In this document: one piece after another, positions 1-9,774 of the stretch
Layout: every line of letters begins with the position of its first letter
Numbering within the stretch: position 1 is the stretch's first letter
From: Trichosphaerium sp. ATCC 40318
Taxonomy: Eukaryota > Discosea > Flabellinia > Trichosidae
Direction: 5' to 3'
DNA length: 20,584 bases
Assembly (NCBI GenBank): GCA_038496445.1
Contig: JALMLS010000503.1
Location: 1 to 20,584, forward strand
Position numbers and translations under genes: made by a program
The notes under the pieces: model-generated
Databases searched by the model: none
What the model was told of the DNA's origin: nothing
The model's input: the letters and a program-made list of their open reading frames with translations, nothing else

Positions 1-541
1 GATGACCCGTGAAATAGCGTATGGGAGTACTGCTTGGGCGCATTACGCCATATTTAGTTGTACCATAACGCAATATCGCACCAATTGCCTCCTTCGCTTG
101 CACATGTTGTTTTTTGCTTGTACAGCGTTGCTACGAACAAACGCATGGCTACTGACCAGTAACGCTTTTAAGTGTACCTTGGACGATCGTTTACGTTATT
201 TAGCCCCTAATACTAAGAATACGCACCGTTGCGCTTATCTTAGGAGTACCTCATTGGAGTTAATCGGACATTCACTTATTTTCACCAATTCGTCTGTTTG
301 ACGCCTAAAAACTCTACTGTAGTGGTAGAATTTCCTCGTACAACGATTTTCACCTTTTAAAAAGATCGCCGTTTAAAAAATGGCGCCCAACCAACAAAAC
401 ATATTAAACACTAGCGACGCAAGAAATGTACCTTAACGATACAAAAATGGTCTTCATTCTTCAATATTAAAGGCAGTTGACTTTCTCAGAATTTGAATAA
501 ATATCAAAACACCAAACATCCCAAACCATCTGTGACGCAAT
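1..541. other. Left intergenic region, no gene supported
   Basis: A 99-codon open frame runs from position 2 to 301 on the plus strand, but its translation has no recognisable domain and its composition looks unlike the coding exons nearby. The minus strand is broken by stops. No RNA gene was recognised. The last 100 bases before 542 are probably the promoter and 5' leader of the coiled-coil gene. Confidence 0.5.
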
Positions 542-3500
542 ATGGGGCAAACCAATAGTCAATACGACAATCTTTGGAATAACATAGGGCAAGAACAAAC
601 ACAGTCCCTAAACAAGTGGAGAAAACAGCTTGAGCAGTTTCATAAGAAAGAGAGAGAGGAGTCAGAAGGTAAGAGATAGACATAGAAACTTGTAAAACCT
701 TTTTCGTATTTTCGCCTCAGTACATCACCTTTGGATTTTTAAAACATATCTAATATCGTATAGCACTACATGAGAAGGAGAAAACATTATGGGAGGCAAA
801 AGTAGATGCTGCAAAGACTTTGAAGGAGGAACTCGAGGAACGATTGGAACAAGCATATAATGGGTCTAGTAGCCTAGAAAAGCAGTTAGAAAGCGAAATC
901 GCAAAAGCGAGGTAATTTGGTAACTTTTAAAAACGGTCGCCAACGTTGTTGGAGAAAAAAAGTGTTTGAGTGTTTCTTTCGCTAGAACTAAGCGTTTGGA
1001 ATACTTTAAAATTGAAATTGAAGCAATTTGCCCAATTTGGAAAAAACTACTCTCGTTTCTCTTTGCGGAGCTCTCTCGGTTTTTTTCGCTTATATAGCGT
1101 TCTTACATGTTTTCTAGTGACTTGACGGCGGAGTTGCAAGGTCTACTATCAGCAAAACAGTTGCTGGAAGATACGAATAAAGCTCTTGAAGAAAAAATCG
1201 AAACTCTTGAAGAACTTAAAAAAGCAGAGACAAAAGTTCTTGAAGATGAGAAAAAGACCTTAGGAGAAAATATCGATGGCCTAAACGCAGAGTTAAAAGA
1301 TCTCAAAGATGAAAAAGAAAAACTTGATAATGATTTTACTCAACTACAAAGCGCACTTGTGGCACGTGACGGTTAAATATTTTTGAAACAAAACAAAACA
1401 GTTTTGGCGGCGACTTTTTTTATGTTTACTCGTATTGTAGGAGAAGGAGAAAGAGTTGGCTATAGCAAGTACATCCAAGGCTTTCCTTGAGGAAAAGTAC
1501 GTTTAATAAGACGATAACTGGCACTAGAGAATTCAGTTGTGATCTTTTTTTAATTGGGTTTTGAGTTTTATTTTTGTTGTATTTGTCTTATTGGGCTCTG
1601 TGCTTATTATTTCGCGTCATAGACTCGATGAGCTCGAGGCTGAATTATTGGCGGTAAAACAAAAATTAAACGAGACTGAGACGACTATGAAAGAGGCAGA
1701 GAGTGGGTTTGTATCAGAGATAGAAGGCTTGAAGGCTACAAATGCTAAACACGTCATTAACAGTGCTGCAGATAAACAATCCTTTGAGGTATTCTGACAT
1801 CATTGTTTTCTTCGCTAAACATTGTGTAGACAAAGTCTACGGCTTTACAGAAGTGTATAGATGATTTAACTGAAGAAAAAGAGGAGCTCATTAGAAAACT
1901 ACAAGAAGCAAATGACAAAAGAGAGTCAATAGAAGGAGATTTAAAGACTACTAACGAACAGCTACACGTCAAAGTCGCTACAACCCAAGAACAAAGCAAA
2001 GAGATAAATGACTTACTTGATAAGGTGCGGATAGTGATGATTGAGGTTGTACGCTTACCTGTGTTTCTAGCTCAATGCTTCAATCGCACAAGAAGCTCTT
2101 TTGAGCAAAAGGATTGAAGAAATTAATGCATCCTTTGAAGAGAAGCTTGATGCTCTTTCTGCTACGCTTGAGAGTACACAACAAGAGCTTAGCGACAGCC
2201 AAAAGCAATATTTACTTGCTGTGGAGGGACAAAAAGGTTAGATTGCTTGTAAAGATACTTACTGTTGTTCTAATCGTATATAATAGAGCTTCGACAAAGA
2301 GTGGATGCGTTAACAGAAGAAATAGAAAAAGAGCGTGCAAGTAACCAGGAATCAAGTACGTAAACACGTTTATTCAAAGAAGACCTTTTGATTGAATAAT
2401 TCAGTTTGAGCAAAAACCTATCTGATGAAATTCTTTTTTTTCTCACCTAGTTCTCTTAGAAGAGCAACGAATTGCACTTGAACAGCAACTTGAGACAACC
2501 AAGGCCAAGATTATTGAATTACAAGCTGAATTAGCTTCATTTGAGTCCTCTACAAAGAAGCAAACTGTATTCCATGCAACTGAAAAATTGAATTTGATGA
2601 ATCAACACAGAGAAGAACTCGAGGAGCTCCAAGCTGCCTTAGATGCACTTAAAAAGAATAAAGAAAACGTTGAAGATGCTTTCGCAAAGCTCAAGTCGAC
2701 ACATGCGGATCTAAACAAGCTCCTTGATGAAAAAATTGATATCATCCTACAAAGAGATGAAACGATTGACGCCATGAAGATTGACATGGAGGGTGTTAGA
2801 ACACGATATGCAGAAGCCCAAGAGGAATTACAACACCGTGATACAGACTTAGCTGATAAAACTGCCGAGCTGAGAGTGAGTGACATTGAGTTCAAAGTTA
2901 AGTAACTTTAAGCTAATCTCTTTTTACTTTAGGATTTACAAACTCGAATTGAACACCTTGAACCTTTCCAACAAAAATACACAGAGCTAGCAAAGCAATA
3001 CGTTGAATTAGAGGAGCAATTTGAGAGTACAAAAGAACTTTTAAAGTCTGCTCAAGATGGTTCTGAATCGCAAACAACACAACTTGAACAAAAGGCAAGC
3101 TTCAAGTTTTTAGTCTCACCCTAGTTTTAACTTTTTTTTGATTACAGGACCGTGAAGCCGCCCAAGTCCGTGAAGAGCTTAAAAAAGTCAAGGAAGCACA
3201 AGAGACACAAATGGAAGATGTACGATAAAACACACTTTTTGAAATTGTCACGTACTTATTGTTTTTTCAGCTTGGATCTCAACTTGAGGCCTTGGAAAAA
3301 TTCAAGGATATGTACAATACCTTGCGTGATACACATACAGAACAAGAGAAGGAGTTAAGAAAACTACAACGTCATAGTGCTGCTGAAACGGATAAAGCCC
3401 AATTGATGGAAATTGAACTTGAAGCAAAAGAAGCGAACCTTTCCCAGATTAGACAAGAATATGATAAAGATACTCGCGAATGGCAGGAAGAGCGCTTAGT

Positions 3501-4258
3501 CATGCAAGCAGAAATTGATAGGCTCAAGCAAGCACTTCAAACTATGGGCGAGGAAGATCGTTACATGTACAGACATACAATTGATGACCGAATGGATGTA
3601 GAAATGGATGCACCAGGTAAGACTATTTAATTTGTTTTTCTTGCTTGAAACTAATTTTGTTCTAAGATTCTCCTGCAAATCTTCCTGCTCCTGACTTTTC
3701 TGGTATTGATGTTGAAGATTCTCATTATGTAATGACTCCTATCTCCACACCTCAACCAGGTACATTCCGTGTACCACGCCCAAGACGACCAAGACACAAA
3801 ACAATCAACTACCTCGAAGTTACAGGTACGCCTTATACTAATTTCCTTTATGAAAGCTCCAGGCGCTGCTAACACTTGTCTAGCGAGAGAGGGTCAAAAA
3901 TGGATAGCAGAAATGGGTGGTATTCATCATACTCATCTCAGTGAGGACTTCGAGTTTCGTCCACGTGAATTTCGGTATGCTACACGTGCTTTTAAAGTTT
4001 TTTACTCAAATTACTAATTATTGCTATAGTGCACCTACTCCTTTCTGGTCCCCTATGCGTAAACCATTAAAGTCTAGGAAGAATGGTAAAGTACGGAAAA
4101 GTATGCCAAGTGCTACTATTTCTAGAACATTATCCAAAAACGCTTGGGTTTCAAAGTACAACAGATTTGGAACAGGTGGTAAACGAAAATCTTTCACTGT
4201 CACTTCTCCATCAAAGAAAAAGGCTATATCTAAAAGAAGAAGAGTTACTATTAAGTAA
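542..4258 (+). CDS. Long coiled-coil protein, possible N-myristoylation and nuclear signal
   Basis: Fifteen exons join in phase to about 876 residues: 542-668, 764-911, 1118-1358, 1441-1496, 1623-1788, 1851-2024, 2071-2236, 2287-2355, 2451-2875, 2933-3094, 3148-3219, 3271-3616, 3667-3825, 3884-3974, 4030-4258. The start MGQTNS fits the N-myristoylation pattern (Gly2, Ser6). From about residue 25 to 720 the protein is rich in Glu, Lys, Leu and Gln with heptad-like spacing, so a long coiled coil is expected. The tail holds TP/SP sites (MTPISTPQP), a region rich in Arg and Pro, and a basic end (KKKAISKRRR) that resembles a nuclear localisation signal. The domain order recalls nuclear-envelope or cytoskeletal scaffold proteins, but no family is recognised. 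The donor after exon 3 (GTGGCA) is weak. The donor at 3095 is GC, not GT. Confidence 0.8.
3095..3147 (+). other. GC-AG intron in the coiled-coil gene
   Basis: The exon ends ...CAAAAG and the intron opens GCAAGC and closes TTACAG. Both flanking exons are in phase 0 and continue the same Glu/Gln-rich coiled coil, and no GT donor in the area keeps the frame. Confidence 0.7.
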
Positions 4259-4582
4259 CCTCAACTGTATGCTTGTAATTTCCCCAAAACCCTACCCCTT
4301 TTGTTAATAGTAATCAAAAACTGCCTTGTGAAAAAAAAAAAAACCCCGAATGTACATTTTACCTGTTTCTTTGCAAATAATGTTTAAATAAACGCCTTGT
4401 TCTTAATAAGTCTTATCAAGTATCAGTGACTTCTAACCTTACGTCAAAGTCTCTTGCATAGGAGCAACAAATTCAATGAAAAACTGAATCTACTGAGATT
4501 ACATAATAACGCCTTAGGAGTTTGATAGTCAAAAACAGAAACATCACTTTACAAATATTTCCCAAATAGAGACACCTGCGCA
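4259..4582. other. Intergenic region with poly-A tract and polyadenylation-like signal
   Basis: A run of 13 A lies at 4331-4343 and an AATAAA hexamer at 4387-4392, a plausible polyadenylation signal for the upstream coiled-coil gene. The remainder should include the racemase promoter. Nothing else is recognised. Confidence 0.45.
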
Positions 4583-5335
4583 ATGAAAACTATTGGGATT
4601 ATCGGAGGCATGAGCTGGGAATCCTCGTTGAAATACTACAAGATTATTAACGAAACAGTGAAAGAAAAGCTCGGTGGAACACACTCTGCTAAGAGTATAA
4701 TGTACTCGGTTGATTTCGCAGAAGTAGAAGAGCTACAAAATAAAGGAAATTGGAAAGAAATGGAAAAAATAATGGTAGACGCTGGAAAAGCTCTAGAGAG
4801 CGCAGGAGCCGATGTAGTCGTTATTGCAACAAATACTATGCATAAGCTTGTCAAGGCAATGGAAAAAGAGATAACAATACCTATACTACACATAGCTGAT
4901 CCAACAGGTGAAGCTATTAAGAAAAAAAGCTTAAAGAAGATTATTTTATTGGGTACCAAGTTCACAATGGAAGAAGATTTTTACAAGGAGAGACTTGTAG
5001 ATATCTTTGGATTAGATGTCATTATACCTTGCTTGGAAGATAGAGATGTAGTTCATAGAGTACGTGCAACTCACTATTGAGAAGAAGAAAGCTTATTTTT
5101 TATCCTTAAGGTTATTTACAATGAGCTTGTTGTTGGTAAAATAACTGTGGATTCTAAGAATAACTATGTGGATATTATTGAACGTCTCGCAAAGAAAGGT
5201 GCTCAAGGCGTCATTCTCGGTTGTACAGAGATTGGATTATTAGTTGGTCAAGAAGATGTCAGCATACCTGTATTTGATACTACAATTTTACATGCAAAAG
5301 CGGCTGTAGAGTTTGCGTGTAACGAAGCAAAATAA
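4583..5335 (+). CDS. Aspartate/glutamate racemase family protein
   Basis: Two exons (4583-5059 and 5111-5335) join in phase 0 across a 51-nt GTACGT...AAG intron to give 233 residues, the usual length for this family. The N-terminus has the family signature (IGIIGGMSWES). The two active-site regions are ATNTMHK, with Thr83, and LGCTE, with Cys197. Members normally use two cysteines to invert the alpha carbon without PLP. A Thr83/Cys197 pair at these same numbers is known from the E. coli YgeA-type L-Asp/Glu racemase. The product should be a cytosolic PLP-independent amino-acid racemase, since no signal peptide is visible. Similarity is to bacterial enzymes, yet the gene carries a spliceosomal intron of local type, which argues for an old bacterial acquisition and against contamination. 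AATAAATAAA overlaps the stop and may serve as the polyadenylation signal. Confidence 0.92.
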
Positions 5336-5397
5336 ATAAAAAATCATGTGTTTTTTTCACGATTTATTGACTGATATCAATACTTGTATTGCTACCG

Positions 5398-7476
5398 CTA
5401 ACCAACAATAAATACATTATGTGAATCAGATCCTACAAGTAATTTGTATGATTTTGGATGCCAAACCGCTTCATTGATATAGTCATTGTCCACTACATTG
5501 AAAACTTAGCAAAAGAAAACAAATGACATTTGGGGTTTTTTCCAAATCTTGGTAACAAAGTACGTACATTGTAGTGTATGTACAACACATTGATGGTATT
5601 TATGAATAAAGAATAACTTTCCTGTAGTACAACCAGTGACTATGAATTTACCATCACTTGAAACACTTGGTTTCAGCATGCAAACACTTTTTTTTGTATT
5701 CTCCATATATTTTCCTGTTGAGAAGCATAAGAAATCACTTGGGCGACAAATTATTTAAAACAAGTACCCAATGCTCCAGAGTATATTGAAAACACAATTG
5801 ATGATGTATCAATATCATACAGTGTTGTTATGACAGGTAAATCGAGATGTTGATCAGGACCTTTAGTTTTCTTACACCAACTAAGAAAACAGGTTAGATA
5901 TTGTAATCAAGTCTTATACGTTTATGCTCTTTGTGATTAGCATACTTTATTACAAGTTGCTTTGAGTCTGGTGTAAACGAACACCCAGATGGCATTCCAT
6001 CAAGATCTATTTTGCAACGCGATTGTACAACTCTACAGTCGGATAACCAGTCTTTTAAATTATATACAACAATAGAACTATTTTTCTTTCTTCTCATTGA
6101 CATCAACGCTTAAGCAAGTAAAGTAAACTTAACTGTTAAATACAGAAACAAGTTGTAAATTGTACCAAGAGTGGTGCCATCTGGAGATACATTCTTGTGG
6201 GTACGTTTTGTATTACCAATACCTTTAAATTTCTTCTCATAACTGTATGTGCGTGTTTCAACATTATACAAGTCCATATGGTTTTTGCTATTGTCCACCT
6301 CTAAATACCACACTGTGAGTAAAACAATAAATTATGTCAAAAAGTGTATAAAAAAGTGACAACAAAAAATTGTTTGCTACAGCCATAAGGCAGTCAAACA
6401 GTACCGTGAATAATACGTGTGGTGTCAAACCATGCAAACTCTAGTATAGGTGTTGGTGGGTTATTAAATGACCCATCACAAGGTGAATAGAGAGGTAACT
6501 TTACCTACAAAAAAAAACAGAGCATTAGGCATAAAAACTCTTTTTTTCTTGGTTATGTACATTGTTTGTGCTTTGATTATTATCATTGAACTTTAATACC
6601 CGAATACGATTTTTGTTATTAAATAATAACCCAAGATACTTTCCATCAGGTGACCATCTGTGACAATAATGGTCTGAAGTGCAAAAACTTTGTGAATAGA
6701 ACTTGCTAAATGTTGTATTGAAAGGATTGGAGATTTCTTCAGGAGAACACACTTGAACATGACATTGTCCAGTAAAGCAAACTTTATCATCGCTGGAAGA
6801 AGGTCTCCAAGAGCAACACCATACCTATCAAGTTTCTTAGAAAATAGTATCAATGAGCTAAAAGTGCTAGTTTGCACCTATGTAACCACGTGGTTACAAC
6901 ATGAATGCAGCAGTGTCGAATTTTTGAAAAACATTTTCTCAGGTGCATGTCTTTAATGGCGAAAACGTACTTCATCGCCAGCATCACCACTGTGTAACTT
7001 TGTAAACCGTTTTATGCACAATACTTTTGACAACTCCTTTACAGTACAATGGTAAAAACGAGAACTGCTATTCGGCTTTTTAACGCACAATACGCCAATT
7101 ATCTGATGTGGGAGTTATATCACAGTCAACAGAAACGATTTCAAGGTATTTTTTCTAAAAAGGCGTCAGATTTAAACAACGATAATTACAAACCTTCCAA
7201 AGCATCTCAAAACGTGATACGCTTGACCAGTAGCTAAATTCAAACTTAAACTAACTTTAATAGTGTCAACATACGAGCAAACCCTTGCAATTGATGGTAA
7301 ATCATATAAATTAGCGTGCTAAAGCGTAATTTTAGGCGAATAACCTCGGAGAATAAAGTTATTACCAAAAAACACTCCAACAAACACTCAACAGGTAGTA
7401 TTGATATATTCTCCGCCATCAAAGCCATGTCACTTTGTCTTTTCTCTTTGGCGTTGTCCCAGTTCCGAATTAGCAT
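5398..7476 (-). CDS. F-box/WD40-repeat protein
   Basis: Twelve minus-strand exons close in phase to about 454 residues: 7476-7366, 7318-7256, 7205-7194, 7154-7089, 7036-6971, 6824-6561, 6504-6405, 6312-6166, 6108-5920, 5860-5768, 5714-5568, 5504-5398. The N-terminus reads as an F-box (ISILPVECLLECF, then LPSIARVCSYVD), followed by the LWK...NWR pattern common after F-boxes. The rest resembles WD40 blades: GDEVWCCSWRPSSSDDKVCF, YCHRWSPDGKYLGLLF, CSFTPDSKQLVIKY, SSDGKFIVTG, and INEAVWHPKSYKLLVGSDSH near the end. By family knowledge such proteins bind Skp1 through the F-box and substrates through the propeller in SCF ubiquitin ligases; the FBXW5 group is a possible relative. The start could be 7476, 7428 or 7419. 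Exon 3 is a 12-nt microexon and is the least certain part. The gene is convergent with the racemase, with 62 bases between the two coding ends. Confidence 0.72.
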
Positions 7477-7554
7477 TTGCGATTTTAGTCGGCTAGTAAA
7501 AAAAGGTCAGAGTTTTCCCTTAATTTTCTGAGCTGTTTTCGTTGGTCCCAAAAA

Positions 7555-7583
7555 CTTAACGGCTAAAAGGCAAAGCCGTTTAG
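7555..7583. repeat. Small inverted repeat (hairpin)
   Basis: AACGGCT at 7558-7564 pairs with AGCCGTT at 7574-7580 around a 9-base loop. A T-T mismatch and a further CT/AG pair extend the stem. It lies between the 3' end of the gene ending at 7725 and the start of the F-box gene. It may be a UTR stem-loop or chance. Confidence 0.35.
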
Positions 7584-7724
7584 CGACCACCTCTGAAACA
7601 ACTAGTAGTAAAACTTCTTATTGGTGCCTTTACAGCTATTATTGTACAAATGAAAAAGTATATAATACAGTACATGAAAACAATATTTATACAAGGCGAA
7701 GTTTTTACAAGGTTGGAAAGTACA

Positions 7725-8437
7725 TTATTCTTTTGTAGCGGATTGCTGCTTCTTCTTCTTCTTTGGGCGTTCTCCACTGTCTCCTTCTTCTTCTCGCTTA
7801 CGTTTAGAGCTTTCCGTAGAATCTGAACTTTGAGTTCGTTTACGATTAGCTTTGTAAAAGTCGACAAGCTTTTTAAATGTTGCCTTCGGCACAACAGTTA
7901 CCTGTTCTGCGTTGGCTACACTGTTGTGTTCCACAGTAAGATGGAGGAGGCATTCTACAAAGGAACTCAGTAATAACAGGAACACATTCCGTACCATGGC
8001 GTGAGTGGAGCTGAGCCTGAAATGGATAACCCATAAGGTCCATACACTCCTCAACTCTGATAATGGTTCTTTTAAGAAATAAATCAAAGTTAGGAATACT
8101 GTCTATATGAGTTACGTCATTGCGTCTCTTAATAATGTAAATTATGTTCTCCAAGAACAACTCAGCTTCTCCACGAGACAATTTTATAAGTGAGCAAAAG
8201 TTGCTCCAGTTATGGTCGTTGTCGAAGAAAGGCCTCCATTTGGGAAGCTCTAGTATTTCAACGCAGCCCTCCCATTGGATTTTATACCCCTCACCTTTTA
8301 CTACCCTGCGTATCGTGTCGCAGAGTTCTTCTAACACAGAGTGAAATCTGTACGTATTCAACCCCCCTACGGCGTCTATGTCGCCTTTTTTTAGGTTGCC
8401 TTGGTTGTTTGGAGTCGGACGCCGGTATGGTAGACGA
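7725..8437 (-). CDS. Uncharacterised protein with lysine-rich nuclear-type tail, 5' end unresolved
   Basis: At least two exons are clear: one reading down to 7995 and one from 7954 to 7725. They are joined across a 40-nt GTACGG...TTTGTAG intron, and the phases match. The frame stays open upstream to a possible acceptor (TTTTAAG) ending at 8438, but no ATG is found in the open stretch, so a first exon is missing and the true 5' end is unknown. The body is probably helical (LEELCDTIRRVVKGEGYK, then FLKRTIIRVEECMDLMGY). The C-terminus is strongly basic (SSKRKREEE, then PKKKKKQQ), which suggests nuclear location. No family is recognised. It is divergent from the small gene at 8637. Confidence 0.6.
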
Positions 8438-8636
8438 CTTAAAAAAAATTAGAGAAAAAAACCACTTTAACTTGTCAAACAATAATTGACGTAAAAAGTT
8501 TCTGGCGTACCGCGCGGTTGTAGGGCGCTTTACCTGCCGTCGCGGCTCACAGAAATCTCTTACTGGCCTGCGATTGTTCACTTGTTCGCTACTCGGCTGT
8601 TGAGTAACTACGTAAGTTAGTACAAACAACTGTACG
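8438..8636. promoter_or_regulatory. Probable shared region between two divergent genes
   Basis: About 200 bases separate the open frame of the minus-strand basic protein from the plus-strand ATG at 8637. A bidirectional promoter is inferred from the layout only, since no clear TATA or initiator element is visible. The missing first exon of the minus-strand gene probably lies here or just upstream. A 20-codon plus-strand frame (8427-8489) is also present and could be a chance upstream ORF. Confidence 0.35.
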
Positions 8637-8960
8637 ATGGAGGGCGTACATGATATAGAAGGTCTGTGTTCATCAATCGAAGATCCTACAAAGCAGTTAA
8701 CCGTTAACGCACGTGTTAATTTATTACCTCCAGAAGTTTGCGTTTTAGGTTGTTGAGACATAGCTTTCTTTTGTTTTAATTTACTGCTACAAGTTTTTGG
8801 GATTGGAGTTGTACTTGTTGAACACCAAGTCAACCATATTCTCGTAGCCGAAAGCATTGCTGATAGGCTTGTGCATGGGATAATTACTCCTATGCGCGTC
8901 ATTGTTGTGTACAATGTGTTAATACCCTGTATTAAAAAAAACTACAGAATGCTCCAATGA
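8637..8960 (+). CDS. Small uncharacterised protein, about 80 residues
   Basis: Exon 1 (8637-8748) begins ATGGAGGGCG and encodes MEGVHDIEGLCSSIEDP. A 45-nt intron ends ACAAG, and exon 2 starts at 8794 in the matching phase, continuing VFGIGVVLVEHQVNHILVAE, a hydrophobic alternating pattern suggesting a beta-rich fold. A second possible intron, 8909-8947 (39 nt), is a multiple of three without a stop, so spliced and unspliced forms both end at the TGA at 8958-8960. An alternative phase-0 donor at 8907 would end instead at 8992. The family is not recognised. The clean phase match across the first intron and the absence of another explanation support a real gene. The opposite strand is also open here but reads as low-complexity basic sequence. 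Confidence 0.5.
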
Positions 8961-9295
8961 TCTCAGTTTCAAGCGCCAGAACAATATCCTGATCGTTTAT
9001 AATACTATATCCGTGAGCAACAACGTCCTTTTATAGCGTTTAGGTGCTTTTAACAAATGCAATTGATAATAGTATCAATCACAACCTCCAGAAATTTGAT
9101 TGATTTTTGTACTTTAGTAAAAAAGTTGATCGTATTCCAAGCCGTTTTGGTTTGTAAAACCGTCTAGCTTTAACACTCTATCGCTCATTTTTAAATTATG
9201 AAGCTGACCAGATTGGATAATCGGTTTATAGCCTGGTCAGAAGAATGTTACAAATCAAACTGTTACGTTCAATGAAAGCAATACCACTATGTTCA
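8961..9295. other. Intergenic stretch before the ubiquitin relic, with an inverted repeat
   Basis: No coding exon is supported. A perfect 7-base inverted repeat (CTGACCA at 9204-9210, TGGTCAG at 9234-9240) encloses a 23-base loop. No function is assigned. Confidence 0.4.
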
Positions 9296-9595
9296 ATGCA
9301 AATCTTCGTAATGCGTCGAAAGACAGTCTAGGAGTCAAGATAATCAGTCTAGAGGTTGAGCAATCCGATACCATCGACAACAGCAAACAAAAGATTCAAG
9401 ACAAAGAAGGTATTCCGCCTGATCAACGACGCCTTGTCTTCGCTTTTAAGACAACTAGGAGATAGTCGCACCATAAGAGATTACAATATCCGGCCAGAAT
9501 AAACACTCCACCTTGTCCTTTGTCTTCGTGGTGGTATGCAAATCTTTGTCAAAACCTTGACTGCCAAGATAATTACAATAGAAGGTATTAAAGCT
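9296..9595 (+). pseudogene. Decayed polyubiquitin copy
   Basis: Translation in shifting frames gives ubiquitin pieces in order. MQIFV is at 9296, followed after a frameshift by [12 protein letters not shown] and [17 protein letters not shown]. After a second frameshift come [14 protein letters not shown], an in-frame TAA, then [12 protein letters not shown] second unit begins directly after the Gly-Gly at 9536 ([16 protein letters not shown]) and loses similarity after about 16 residues. The head-to-tail junction with no spacer is diagnostic of polyubiquitin. Two frameshifts and a stop show it is not translated as ubiquitin. No introns are seen inside, so it may be a retrocopy or a decayed tandem gene. 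Confidence 0.88.
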
Positions 9596-9774
9596 CTTGC
9601 TGGTGTTCATAACAAAGGGCATAACTGTCTAAAACACTGTAGCTAGCCATGGAACAAGGCCTGGTGATGAATGCTGAGCTTACAATACAAGATTCATCCA
9701 ATAAATACAAGCATTGTTCATGACTATAAGCGCAACTGTAACGAACCTAACAGTTCAAAATTCAGTTTTATTGT

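Noticed and set aside
2-301. Open plus-strand frame of 99 codons
   Set aside because: No domain, composition unlike nearby exons, truncated at the window edge and no splice sites that extend it convincingly.
2602-2895. Minus-strand open frame, Ser/Leu-rich
   Set aside because: It is the antisense shadow of the Glu/Lys/Leu coiled-coil codons. The same applies to the frames at 1103-1306 and 1757-1999.
3651-3875. Minus-strand frame opposite the coiled-coil gene tail
   Set aside because: It covers exons and introns of the plus-strand gene without regard to its splice sites and has no domain.
7049-7237. Plus-strand frame of 62 codons
   Set aside because: It overlaps several well-phased exons of the F-box gene on the other strand and has no recognisable features.
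8427-8489. Short plus-strand frame MVDDLKKIREKN
   Set aside because: Only 20 codons, with no downstream exon that joins in phase; kept only as a possible upstream ORF.
8291-8914. Minus-strand open frame of 207 codons
   Set aside because: Translation is low-complexity and basic. It lies opposite the small plus-strand gene and in another frame over the basic-tailed protein, both of which splice more convincingly.
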